DNA from: Sperchopsis tessellata | Lineage: Eukaryota > Arthropoda > Insecta > Coleoptera > Hydrophilidae | Direction: 5' to 3' | Length of the DNA: 38,246 bases | Assembly: GCA_033557685.1 (NCBI GenBank) | Contig: JAWQRN010000111.1 | Location: forward strand, 1-38,246 | Part shown: one piece after another, positions 1-11,299 of the stretch | How the letters are laid out: each line of letters starts with the position of its first letter | Numbering within the stretch: the stretch's first letter is position 1 | The notes under the pieces: generated by a model | Told to the model about the DNA's origin: nothing | What the model saw: only the letters and a program-made list of their open reading frames with translations | Database searches by the model: none | Position numbers and translations under genes: made by a program

Positions 1-57
<57 letters not shown>

Positions 58-79
58 GATATATATATATATATATATA
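1..79. repeat. (TA)n microsatellite
   Basis: An almost pure TA dinucleotide run opens the window, interrupted once by a short TACATAGA stretch. It probably continues beyond the left edge. No function is inferred. Confidence 0.97.
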
Positions 80-2404
80 AAGCAGTAGTATTTCGGCCCT
101 CCATGTTTCCTAATACCTGCTTATTTCCTTGTATTGTAGGTCCTAGATGAAGAAATAATTAATTCCGAAACATCGGGAGTTATATAAAAGAACTTTCAGT
201 GAGACAATTTACAACGTAGTATATATTTATAGTGAATATGCAATCTATCATTGTATTGTATATGTTTGATCTCTACTCAGATGAAACCAAGTTCCTCAAG
301 TCAAAATTTTTTGATAGAAATAGAGAATAAAATTTAATTTCAAAAGGAAGTAAATGAATGTGTACAAAAATCTAGGATATGCCAATGAACATTGTTTAAT
401 TCAAGTTCAGATTAATTCAAGTAAATCATCGGCTTGGCTTTTCTGGATACATGAGGATATATTGAATAATTTAGAGCGGACTCTTAGTGATACTCATATT
501 TCTTGTTCTGAAAACACTAAAAATCAGAAATTATAATAGATTACAAGACCAACTCTTCGCAGAATTAATCCTTTGAACGTAGTTTTTCGTAAAATATTGT
601 AAAAAGCCACAATACTTTGACTTACATTATTAAAAACATTGTCCTTGGTTTGTTTTGGGCATCGCGTATTTTTGATACTCAGATATGGGTATAATATTTT
701 AGTCAATGAATGTAGTTTTTCTTCTTATTTCATATGATTCGTATCTCCTTAATCTATTCTAAGTTATTTTCTGACATGGGGTAGCTGTTTAATGTGTAGC
801 CCCTTCTAGCAGAGTGTAAGGAGTAGGTCAATTGGAAGACCAGTCTGTTTGTTTTTGTTAGTGGTTGGGCTAACTAACATTAGTCCTAGTTCATTTTGAT
901 TAGGTTTTATTTCATTGATATATTTAAACTGAATTATTAAATCAATATTTATATATTTATTTATTAAATACCCATATTTATACAATTTAAGCAAAACAAA
1001 TCGTTTATAAATTACATGTAAATCTTTGATTACGTGACATGTAAAATCCTTTAAAGTGTGTGCAAATGAAATAGGTAATGAACGTCTATCTTGTCTTATG
1101 TTTTCGTTGATTAAAATTTATAATAGTTGTGCTTGCTATTTTTTGACTACTCGAACATATTTCATTTAGACTAATGGGTCTTTTGGTGACATACCGCAAT
1201 AATAATCATATATTAAACCCTATCTGATTTATTACCTTTCAGGTAATAAATATATCAGATAAATATGTATGTATGTAATCACAATCATAGCCCTGCATAG
1301 CTAACGTGCAAGTCGAGAAATATTATTTTGTACAGTAGGTGAAACGCATTGCTAGTACAACTGTATTTCAAAATTTATGCGCATATAACCTCACACCATT
1401 TCACATATTTTACAACCAATTCCTAATGACGAATCATTAAAATTCAACAGAATGGTAGACCACAGTTCCGATATGTAATGCATTTTTCGCGTGATTTTAT
1501 TTATAAACATTATATGTATGTTCGGTATGCATTTTATTTCAAATGAGTGCGAAGAAGAAACAGCAGTTTCAATGTAATATATGATAGTATCGACATATTA
1601 TAATTTACATTAATTATTTAAATTTAAGTTACGGCAAAGGTTATTGAAAAATATATGCTTATTATTAGTATTTAGAGAAAATTTAGCAGTGCAGAGATAA
1701 ATAAACCCGGGCAAGAGAAATCACGTAAAAAATTGAATATTTGGTCGATTATGCTTTCAAAAGTACAGGTGTTATATTTACGATGAAATCAAATTATAAA
1801 CCCTATTAATAATATAGGTAGTGAAAAACCAATTTAAGATTTGAACTAAATTTTTTTGGAAAACTAATATTATCAAAACAGAAATTAAATGAATGTATTA
1901 GCATTTCCATGCTACATTGGGAAATTGAAAAGTTCTGTTTCTTTAACAAATGCTCGTAACTCGGTCATTTTTAAATATATTCTAACATGGTTTACACATT
2001 ATAATTGCCACTTTTTACGAAATTTACAATGGCTATCAAATATTTAAAGAAACGAAGATTATATTAAAATGTATCATTAGTAAAGATTTTTTCTGACTTT
2101 AAAGATATATAATTTATCATATTAATTATTTTTGTTATCCTTAAGATCCTTAAAATTATTATTTTTAGTACCCTAGTATTTGATAGGGCCTATTGTCAAT
2201 GACTTACAGATAATACTTTAATAGCTTTCACATATTATGTTATAAGAAAAGTTCCTCAAATATAAGAACTACTAATACTACTAATAGGAAACAAATATAA
2301 TAATCGGTGCAAATGGCACCTTCTACTGATTTTAATAAAAGCAGATTCTGAATTATTTCTCAAATCTTACATGGTATTGTTTTGTATCATATAGATTTCT
2401 ATAA
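80..2404. other. unclassified AT-rich spacer
   Basis: No gene or element is recognised here. Short open frames (for example 354-536 on the plus strand and 806-994 on the minus strand) are under 65 codons, have no recognisable motif and are expected by chance. The only structure noted is an imperfect hairpin at 1221-1261. Confidence 0.5.
1221..1261. repeat. imperfect hairpin, 17-bp arms
   Basis: The left arm TATCTGATTTATTACCT (1221-1237) is followed by a 3-nt loop. The right arm (1241-1261) is its reverse complement except for a 4-nt TATA-like insertion. It may be a foldback remnant or simply AT-rich low complexity; no coding context. Confidence 0.55.
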
Positions 2405-2570
2405 TATAATACCCACACAAAGAAATTCTACGACGACAGAACTGGTAAGTTTGGTGGCCAAATAATTGGTCCAGATGTGAGAATCTAGTTATAGAGAAAA
2501 TGTTCATTGAATACTTCCAATCAGCAGGTTATTAAGGCGTTATGAAATCGGGTGCCATCCTATTGAAACA
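2405..2570 (-). pseudogene. DDE_3 / Tc1-mariner-superfamily transposase fragment
   Basis: Reading the minus strand in one frame gives FQ*DG followed by FHNAL, then after about 20 residues SGPIIWPPNLPVL and finally NFFVWVL. This tracks the catalytic-core pattern of arthropod DDE_3 transposases (Q-D-G-A-P...H, then G-P-I-x-W-P-P-x-S-P-D-L-x-P-L-D-F-F-L-W-G). The Asp of the first block is kept (GAT near 2557-2559). The last catalytic Asp is replaced: the codon before FF reads AAT (Asn). At least four in-frame stops show that it is dead. Only about 55 codons remain; no N-terminal helix-turn-helix region or terminal repeats were found. The superfamily is well supported by the spaced W-P-P / F-F-x-W pattern, the exact family is not. 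Genuine mariner is less likely because of the WPP motif. Confidence 0.72.
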
Positions 2571-4864
2571 TTGATCTACTAGTCGAAAATTAAATAAGCA
2601 GCACTTTATGTTAGTATAATTGTAGTACCTATTTCTATTTTTTTCAAATAACGGCTTACGTTAAAACCAATTTTTTTTTACTGCGTTCTGTAATTAACTA
2701 TAAAAGTGACCATGAGAAATAAGCCGAATTTAGTTCAGAAATGGTAATAGATATTTACCGTTCAACAAAGTATATTTAACTTCATTATAGCATTGACAAC
2801 TGGGTGCCTCGTATATGTTCTTCTTATCTTCTAATATGCATTTTTTAATTGACATTTAAATAAGCTGGGTAAATTTTATTAAAAATTTGACTTAAATTGA
2901 GCATTTAGTAGATTTTATTATTTTCTTTTTACAGAAAACTCCTGTTAATTTGTGAGTTTTATGAGTTTATCAGTAGCTAGAAGACATCAGGGGAAATATA
3001 ATATTTAAATTAGACAAACCAACTGACAACCGTATTGATCTTTTCTGTAAAAGAAATCGCTGCATACACTGATCACTCCCCACCACTAACAGATCATTGT
3101 AATCAAGTGGCTATTGATAGAATCACTAGTAGTAAATTCTAAGATGATTCGGCATTCTCTGTTCTTTTGAATAGTACATAAAATGCTTAAATATATAGCT
3201 TGGACAATATCATTTTGTGATCTATACAATCAAAAGCCTTGAACAGAGAAAATTTAAACATATAGAAGGGCATATTTATGTTATAATCTATGTAAGTCAT
3301 AAAGGGATCGATATTAAACTTACGAAATGTTCTATAAATTCACCAGTTTTTTCTTGCTCAGAAAAATTAAATATTTTACAATCTTTAAAACGATGTAAAA
3401 CAAGTTAACTAGTGATTTGTGAGACGTTAAAGTTGCGATGGTAGGTAGCGAGAGGAGTGAAAAAATGAAATTTTGGATTTTGAACCTACTCCCAATATAA
3501 ATTGGCGTATTTTTGCACAAAATTGTGTCCCCTGCAGATTTAGAGATATTCTGGGTGTCTAGATTTTAAATATATGCACTGAATATAAATCAAATTATAT
3601 GCTTGCATGTAATGTGAAATAGCAGTTAAAATAATTAAATTTTGGCATGTACATTTTTACACATGTAACCCTAATTTGCTTTTTTGACGCTTACTACGTA
3701 GTTTATTAAAAGGATTATCCGAAAAATGTGTAGCTCAAGGAAAGTATTATATTCGCATACTTTTAGAAAGAGAACAAGATAAATTTTCGCTAATACCGCA
3801 GAACATAAATCAACAAAGATAGTGCAAATGGCGCATGTATATGATATTAACTCATACGTGTAAAAGTTGAACAGATTCGCGAATACCTTCGACGGTGCAA
3901 CTGACTGTTCCTCCCTTGTCGCGTAATGGAGTCTTGTGACAGATATATCTGCCGCGATATCTGAGAGTAAATGTATTGTGTGGGATATTCCTTGACATCG
4001 GTGATATTGGCTGCCGATAATCCGCCATTCATGGCGCTATCTTACCTATACGTGTACAGATCTTTCGCAGACCTCGCTCAGTCTATTAGGTTATGTGATA
4101 AGAGGACGATCGATTGCTAAAAATAATCTCAGAGGAAAGATTCTCGATTTAAAACAAAACAATCTATTTTTAAATTTAAGATATGGAGGCAATCAGCGTG
4201 CTTGCATTGAGATAAATAAGTGGATTAAAGTATTTTTGTTATATGTGATTTAACGAACTACGTTACTTATAACCCTTTGTCAAATTATATTCAGCGAATA
4301 TCGATAGGTAGAAAGTTATGAAAATGTTTGCAGTGTATATGTTTAGCCAATTTGGGTGCATATACATACCAAAAGTAGGCCTATTGCAATGTGTAAAAAG
4401 CAAGTAATATTGTGTAATTATATGTAAACAAGATATTGCCCTCCACAATATATTTCAATCACTGCAAGTAACTAAGAGCAACCGGTTTTATAGCATAAAC
4501 ATTATCAGGTTCCGTGATTATCAGATGCAACAACACACACAAAAGTAGAATGGTTTAATGGAGTTTATGTAGTTTTAAGAGTCTTGTTAAGAATTAATAT
4601 TATTGCTATTGCTGCACACGCTGCGTTTCGCGGAATAATTAGTCACGTCTGCATAATTGCAGTAAAGCCTGCATACAGTATACTATCAGCTTCATTTTGT
4701 ACGCTAAGAGTTGTTACATTATTATCTTAACTGAAAATTTTGAAGTAAGTTACCATCTTTCAACGTATCGGAAAAACTCGCCACAAATCTTGTAGAGTCA
4801 TGGATCCAAGCAACTCTGCAGCCCCCAAAGTTTATCGAACACCCCTCAATAATATATGTTACCT
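2571..4864. other. unclassified AT-rich spacer
   Basis: Nothing recognisable was found. A somewhat less AT-rich patch lies at about 3830-4080, with a short minus-strand open frame (3847-4032) that matches no family I know. Elsewhere only short, chance-length frames occur. Confidence 0.45.
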
Positions 4865-4924
4865 TTGTCGCTTATTTGTAAACCGTTTCTGATTTTCAAC
4901 AGTATGTGTTTGGGTTGTATTGAG
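4865..4924 (+). repeat. 60-bp direct repeat, copy 1, left of the GIY-YIG fragment
   Basis: This segment begins TTGTCGCTTATTTG and ends GTGTTTGGGTTGTATTGAG. It matches 5468-5527 in the same orientation at about 51 of 60 positions (counted by eye, no gaps). The two copies lie 603 bp apart and bracket the endonuclease fragment. They could be long-terminal-repeat-like ends (pLTRs) of a Penelope-like element or a partial tandem duplication. Confidence 0.8.
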
Positions 4925-4949
4925 AATGAAGGACTAAAAACCTGTCTTG

Positions 4950-5258
4950 AATAAGACTAATGTCATATATAGGATACCTTGTCGTAGCTGTAAATTATCA
5001 TATATTGGCCAAACTGGCTAGAAACTAAAATAGCATGTTGCTTTGAACAAGTCTGATATTCATTGTAGGGATAGCGGCCACTCTGCTAATTTTGATAGTC
5101 CTAGTGTGTTGGATGTTGAGGGCAGTACACAGAGGAGACATTTGTTGAGAGTTTGTCATATTTTGGATAATACGCACTCGATGAAATTTAGAAAGGACAC
5201 TGATTCTCTCAGTGTGATTTATTCTAATCTTTTAGACATTGCTCAAAGGAGAGCTTAA
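4950..5258 (+). pseudogene. GIY-YIG endonuclease domain of a Penelope-like element (fragment)
   Basis: The frame reads KTNVIYRIPCRSC and then KLSYIGQTG, giving the GIY-YIG pattern with the paired cysteines between the two halves that is usual in Penelope-like elements. A TAG codon sits where the conserved Arg after the YIGQTG block is expected, and a second TAG follows four codons later. The rest continues open to 5258 with RDSGHSANFDSPSVLDVEG and RRHLLRVCHI, which match the downstream H...F...VL..E and R...L-E-x-x-H-I positions. The catalytic Glu seems to be lost (LLRVCHI where a Glu is expected). In the family this domain nicks DNA for target-primed reverse transcription. No reverse transcriptase is visible upstream. 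It is a C-terminal fragment, not a working gene. Confidence 0.75.
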
Positions 5259-5467
5259 CATATTTTGATGAGTTGGTGCTTATGGCTCAACATTGTAGTT
5301 TTAGCCCTGGTGGTTGGGAGGTATTGCCTGAGGGATTGAATTTTATTGCCTCGTTACAAGTTCTCTCACTGTCATTCATTTATTTAAGTTAGTGAGGTCC
5401 ATCACGTAGTTATTCTATGATTATTTAAACCCTTTACTATTCGAACAGATTTCTCTACTCACTGCTC

Positions 5468-5527
5468 TTGTCGCTTATTTGCATAGCGTCTCTGCTTTTC
5501 GATTGTGTGTGTTTGGGTTGTATTGAG
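5468..5527 (+). repeat. 60-bp direct repeat, copy 2, right of the GIY-YIG fragment
   Basis: Second copy of the 4865-4924 repeat, in the same orientation. Nine mismatches were counted by hand, and both ends (14 nt left, at least 17 nt right) are identical. Similarity outside these limits fades quickly. Confidence 0.8.
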
Positions 5528-5734
5528 GTGGAATTTTGACTTGTTTTATATTGAGTGATTGTGTTTCCGCGGATTTCTGGTTGTCCTGTAGTTTTCTTTA
5601 TTTTTTTGGTTTGTTGTAATGGTGGTCAACCTTTCAGTGACGAGATGGCTCTATAGGTATCTATTTACACTGACTTCGAAATAGATTGTTTTGTTTGCTT
5701 CTGATTCTTCCATACCATGTCAAATGGCGATATC

Positions 5735-5774
<40 letters not shown>

Positions 5775-7019
5775 CGTATTTATAACGGTTTATTTTCAGA
5801 TATGAATAAGTACATACATATTTCATGTATTGTTATAAATGCGAAATTCCAAATTGTTTAAAATTACTTGTATATTTAAAAAAAAAATAAGTTTGCGGCA
5901 TCTAAAACATTGGCCTTTAGGCAATACCAGCCCAGCGTAAAAATGAACAATATCTTGTGTATGTTAATATCTAAAACAAAGATTATTCTAAGGAAAAACA
6001 ATAGTTTACTATTATATACACATATATTGTGCCAAAATAATACTTTATTCAAACCTGAAATTTGCCGCTGTAATTTTAATATTTTATATATCGCTACTGT
6101 CTTTTAAGTTAAGGGAGAAGTTATTGATTAATTCGGCAGCAGGTATCTCACGTTCAAAAGTTCCGCTCAGAAAATGGTGTGAATGATAGAAATATGGACT
6201 TTCTTTAAAACTTTTCGCCACCGGAAAGTGATAATGCACACTTCATGTTTTCGGTGAAATTTAAAACGCAAAGCAGTGATAAACCCATAACACTTAAGAA
6301 TACATAAGTGCTATTTGGAAGACGCATCCCTTATAAATATCTGAAAATATATTTTTATAGTCTTAAGTATGAGAGTTCCTATTAGCGAAGAGCATGTTAT
6401 TTCAAAAACATAATTTCCTGCCAGAGACTGCAAGGGACGCACTGAAAATTCCAATATCGAAAAAAAAAACGGTTCTCTATTCAAATCTCCGACAGCACCG
6501 TGGACAGTTTTTATTGACGGAATCATTCTGCTAACTTTTTATCATGCTGTTGATAGAAGAAGTTTGTAAAGAATTTTTAGTGCGCATGCAGTTCTTGTAT
6601 GCCCCTCCTTGAATGAAAGTAGAGGGTAAAATAGCTATAGGCATCTTGACATATTATTTATTGATTGATATAAAACATGACAACATACGTGAATATATAG
6701 GTTGTAATTTTTAAGAAAAACATATTTTAGGGGCTGCTACTACTATATATCTGGCAAAAGATTTCAACTACCAATAAAAAAGGTAGAGCCGTTCCATAAA
6801 TAAGCTAGATATATAATATAAGCCTATACTAATGTAAGTTGTTTTACTGGTTTACAAATTACAATTAAACATATTTAAAGTGTATTTATTTTTAAAGTGT
6901 GTAAATTACAATGACACAAAAACAAATTACAGTTTTTAAATAACAATATTTATAACGGGTATATTAATCGTCCGAAAAATAATGAAGGATTTCGTAGACT
7001 GAAATCGCTACTGGAACTT
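5528..7019. other. unclassified spacer with a (TA)n run at 5744-5771
   Basis: No element or gene is recognised. A TA microsatellite of about 28 nt lies at 5744-5771. Short frames at 5910-6107 (+) and 6311-6526 (-) show no motif and have no supporting context. Confidence 0.45.
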
Positions 7020-7125
7020 CCTCGTCCATATCGAGCCCTCAGCTTTATATCTGTCTCGGGCGATGTACCGAGACTGTCCAGATAGTGGTCTCTGCTGTAA
7101 GCAGCGCCTCATCTTATCTGGTAGA
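7020..7125. other. GC-richer island with nested inverted repeats
   Basis: This block stands out from its surroundings by higher GC and several exact short stems: GTCTCGG (7053-7059) with CCGAGAC (7068-7074), CCAGATA (7078-7084) with TATCTGG (7115-7121), and CTGC/GCAG inside the second stem. It could be a decayed SINE or other structured RNA, or a piece of an unrecognised element. No tRNA-like A or B box is seen. Confidence 0.35.
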
Positions 7126-7572
7126 ATCTAACCCTAACTAGAATATTCTGGAGTGTTTATTTTTGCTGTAACATTAATGATGGAGTAACAACTTTTCATA
7201 TTATATGAAGAAAATGCTCTTTTTACCTGGTTTAAAATGACTAGTTACTTGTATCAATATAATTGGCCCAGCATTCGCAAAACAATCAGAAAATAGAACT
7301 GAAAAATGAAATCTTCGGGGAAGGTTCTGTATAAGGTTTATTATCTTGAACATTTTTTTTCAGACTAAATTTAAGAAGGGGTCCAATAGTGGTGATTAAG
7401 TTAAACTGTCAATAAATCATAGCAATTAACAATATTCTAAGGATAAGGAAATTTAATTCACATATTTTAAGGTACACAGGATTGTAAAGTTATGGAATAA
7501 CGGTAAACTTCGGATGATGAATTGATTTCAGAACCCATCTTTTTTTTAAATATATTACCCGGAAGGATACAC

Positions 7573-7576
<4 letters not shown>

Positions 7577-7628
<52 letters not shown>
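7577..7628. repeat. (TA)n microsatellite
   Basis: A pure run of about 25 TA repeats with no interruption, inside otherwise unclassified AT-rich sequence. Confidence 0.95.
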
Positions 7629-7630
<2 letters not shown>

Positions 7631-9289
7631 ATACCAAGATGGAATTGATATGAGAATCGCTTGAAACTGATGAGGTGTTTTTATTTTTGTCGAGGCTAAG
7701 AAGATACCAGCAAGCAATGGACGCGTATTACTTCTCATAAACAAACACTCAGATTATCCGTTGCATAGTATAGATTTATACCTATATATAGACCTCTGTT
7801 ATTGCTAGTGACGTCAGCATATTGGAAAATGTTGTTTCAGAAACAATTTACATCTTCGTAACATTTTAAAGAGAATTTGGGAGCTTTGAAAGGTGGCACA
7901 CATCTCCTATCGAATTCTACCGATGTATGTCAAGGGAAACTTCCCATTAAATAATAACCCATGTATTATGCTCCTTATTTCTGAAAAATGCCAAAACACA
8001 ATGTTCATACTATAAGTATGTGTCTAAAGTATTCTACAGTACCGAAGGAGCTTGTCTCTTTATTGTTGCACAAAACTATCGGGTTCATATTATGACTAAA
8101 ATTCATCAGGTTATGAATGACTATGGGCTTAATGTTATAAAATGAACTTATTGTATTGTATTGTATTTAAGATAACGTTCTAAGCAGCTGATAACGCAAT
8201 ATGTAACAGGCACGTCGAAGGATTTTCTTCTTAAAATAAAAATCACATATGCGGTAGTATACTTATTTATTATTATGTAATAGACTGCAATGGTCATTTT
8301 GTAGAAGAATGTTGTTTCAGGGTGAAAACCGTGTATATTCGCTCAAAGTTTTCTATTTTTGGCTATTTTAACATTCATAGTAATTTGTTATTTATAAATA
8401 ATTCTTTATTATATAAACTTCAATTTGTAGATAAATAAAGGATTGTAGGTATTGTATGTGGTTTCACTAATAGCTAGGTAGATTTTATAAAGGTTTTCAG
8501 GTTTTTGTACACCATACAATATCTCAGATTTTGAATATATTCTATGGTATTTTTGCAATGAAGAACAACACTTAAACATATTCTTAAACTGTCCATGATA
8601 TATAAAGAATATTTGGAGCACAACACAATAATTCCCAACAGAATGTAGCCTTTAAGAATGTTGTGGTGACCGTCTAGCGACCAGCTCTAGAGAAAGGCTT
8701 GTAAAAAATATAGATAGATAAGATACTGCTTTCAAAAGGTTTTTAAGGCTTATGGACATCTTTTATTTTTCAAGATAATGGAAAATAAGCTACTATAAGC
8801 TCTGCAACAGAAAATATAATGAGAGAATTTATGAAAATGAAGTATCCAAATTCAGTGATATTACTCTTGAATATAGAGAAATCAACTGTTGTCGGGGTTA
8901 AATACTTCAAACTCTGATATACTGATGGTTCTGACCACAAAGTATCTAATTATCTATCATGAGTATGAAAAGAAACATTTTCATTGGAAAGCTTGAAAAA
9001 AAGAGAGTAATTTATAAGGGAAGAGATTGAGCAGTTGGGACAAATCTAGAAACATAGATATAATGATCAGCTACAAATAACCTTAGATAGATCGAGCTAT
9101 GTTTTGCATGCCGATAAGATGCAGATGCATACACTTCAACTAGAAATTAAAGAGCATGTTCAATTTAATCGGCACCAGACGTGAAGTGATATAACCTCAG
9201 TAAGTTCACAACATAATACTACATCTTAACAATAGTAATTCTTTTGGTCACGATATCGTTCTTATTTCTGTTTTTACGCATTATGGAGA
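7629..9289. other. unclassified spacer
   Basis: No gene is recognised. The right part (about 8900-9240) might include more of the 5' portion of the LINE that follows, but I could not match it to any domain. Small direct TTGTA repeats occur at 8151-8167. Confidence 0.4.
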
Positions 9290-9553
9290 TGTTCTTTCGG
9301 CTCTACTTACGGACCTTATTAATTCGTTATTCTAGTCTAGAAGTGTTCCAAATGAATTAAAGATTTCCAAGATTGTTCTCATTTTCAAGAATAGAAGCCC
9401 AATGGAAAAAAAATAAGTATAGTTCGATTGTTTTGTCTCATACCATCTTCAAGATATTTGAAAAGACCGTTAATTTAAGACTGAAAGATATCGTAACGGC
9501 TTGGTTTCGACCTGGCAGCATGTTTTCGCCAAGGCAGTTCGACTGAATCGGCC

Positions 9554-9742
9554 ATGTATGATCTGGTGAAAAGTGTCTACGATAACTTCAATAGTAGACG
9601 GCTCACTGCACTGGTGATATGTAATCTTAGCAAGGCGTTCGATTTGGTCGATCACGCTCTCCTTCTGGAAAAGCTGGAAAGAAATGGATTGCGTGGAATT
9701 GCTCTGGATTGGTTTTCTTCTTACCTCAAAGACAAACTCTAG
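9554..9742 (+). pseudogene. reverse transcriptase palm fragment of the LINE
   Basis: Longest intact piece of the LINE reverse transcriptase, 62 codons open. It contains ESAMYDLVKS-like sequence at the start, then VICNLSKAFDLVDHALLLEK with the first catalytic Asp (motif A, SKAFD), and RNGLRGIALDWFSSYL. This enzyme copies element RNA into DNA at a nicked target. A TAG at 9740 stops the frame where the next family residues (Q/R plus V) would follow, and the YADD-like box (HADDIT) lies about 130 bp further on in another frame. The fragment is part of a dead element; the similarity itself is strong. Confidence 0.88.
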
Positions 9743-10083
9743 TATGTATCACTTGACGGTGTTAATTCTGTTTTTTTATAAATATTGTTACAGGTGTACA
9801 TTAGGGCTCCAAGTTGGGTTTTTACATTTGTTCTGAAATTATCTGCTTGAATATACTACCACGGAAATAGTATTGCACGCCGATGATATAACTGCTGTGT
9901 ATTCTGTTGATAATGTAGATAATTTAATCCGTACGGCTGGCAATGCTCAAGCTGAATTTGGCCAAGACTCACTTCATGATTTTTAATAACTACCAACTAA
10001 CCAATTTTATTGTGAACCTAGACTTGAATGGTCAATTAGTGATTCAGGAATTAAGCACCAACTTTCTTGTACTGTAGTTAGAT

Positions 10084-10353
10084 GTGAATGATTCATTCAG
10101 TGAACGCATTGAAAATCTAAATAAAAAGTTAAACTCAGCAATTTATGCTTTCAGAGCACTTATAGATTTTGTAGGTCTGGACGGTCTTATGTTGTTGTAC
10201 TTTGGATATTTGAATCTCGGTTCCGATATGGTGTCTAATTTTGGGGGGTATGCCGTTATCTGTTGTCATTTTGAAACTCAAAAAAGAGCACTGTTTGTGA
10301 TGCTCAAAACAGGCCGAGCAGATTCGTGCAGGGTCTATTTTTGGAGGAAATAA
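10084..10353 (+). pseudogene. C-terminal part of the LINE reverse transcriptase ORF
   Basis: Eighty-nine codons are open. The N-terminal half (SERIENLNKKLNSAIYAFRA) matches the thumb region in which CR1/Jockey elements have a run of paired Leu/Lys residues, and its end QKRALFVMLKTGRADSCR matches the conserved QKRAxRxMxxxxxxxSCR block. After the stop at 10351 the same similarity resumes in other frames (the NTRHREQLRPDAPN block near 10450 and NKLPGSIRKLETD near 10540). It is a broken continuation of the LINE at 9290-10954. Confidence 0.75.
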
Positions 10354-10954
10354 GATTTTAACGCTTCTAGCGGTGTATATAACGTCAATGCTGAAACATG
10401 TTTTTAAAAACCAGTACTTGTTTGAGCGAAACTTTCACATATACGAGATTAACACCAGGCATAGAGAACAACTTAGACCCGACGCACCAAACTATGCTAA
10501 GTATTTGAATAGCCATTTTACTTAGTAATGATCTTATTTAATAAACTCCCTGGAAGTATCAGAAAACTTGAAACAGATTAAGCGTTCAAGGAAGCCATCA
10601 GGGCTCTTTATCTGTCTGGCATGTTTAATTTTAATGACGAAATTTAAGCAATATCTGGAGAACACATATTGATTTTTTTTTTCTCGTTTTCATTTGTTGA
10701 CATTCAAGTTTTTGTTTTGTAGAGCACCTCACTTTCATTTAAGTATAATGTTTTTTTGTGTTAATTTTGTTGTGTTGGTTAATGATTTAAATATTTGTAA
10801 TGATCCATGCTTTTATATTTTGCACTCTTATTTGTGCCTAAATTGTACGTGCTTGTTTTAATTTATATGGATATTATGTTGAAATTATATTGTATTGTTA
10901 TACACGCCTTAGCACAATATGAATAAAGTATTATTTTTATTATTATTACTATTT

Positions 10955-11299
10955 GTCACCGACTGAAAACTCAGTTTAGCAGTACAGTAGTAGATTGCCG
11001 AAACCAGCTATGATTCATCACGGGTTTGTTGGCGATGAAAGAACTCATGTCTCTTACCCAGACAGTAAAGTTGTACTGCTAGCGATCTCACTTGAGAGTC
11101 AGTTTACACCTAACTCTCCTATGAAAGTAGCAGAAAATATGTACATTAAGTACTGAGATAATTAATTTTTTGAACAACGGGCGGTATCCTAGGAGAAACC
11201 TGTTACCACGTAAAGAGTTAAACAAGCAAAATGCCCCTGTATACGACTGACTTTAAAATATTGCGTGTATATGTATATATCAGTATCAAAATAGTAAGA
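10955..11299. other. spacer between two LINE relics
   Basis: No motif recognised. It includes the junction just after the LINE tail; I could not identify a target-site duplication. Confidence 0.4.

Larger units (their letters stand above)
9290..10954 (+). mobile_element. 5'-truncated LINE (CR1/Jockey-type non-LTR retrotransposon)
   Basis: The insert runs from the reverse-transcriptase N-terminal region to the 3' tail. In order, and across several frame shifts, one reads LINS near 9320, VPNELKISKIV, IFKIFEKTVNLRLKDIV, the palm block CNLSKAFDLVDHALLLEKL with WFSSYL, a degraded Q/G-S-x-L-G-P region, the catalytic HADDIT box at 9876-9893, QKRALFVMLKTGRADSC, HIYEINTRHREQLRPDAPN, and NKLPGSIRKLETD shortly before the end. 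The 3' end carries AATAAA followed by a TTA/ATT-rich tail (about 10930-10954), typical of some CR1/Jockey-like elements. No endonuclease or ORF1 region is recognised, so the copy is 5'-truncated. Assignment to a clade within CR1/Jockey is not possible by eye. Confidence 0.88.

Noticed and set aside
7651..7690. CTGATGAG sequence resembling the hammerhead 5' core
   Set aside because: No GAAAC block or closing stem follows within a plausible distance.
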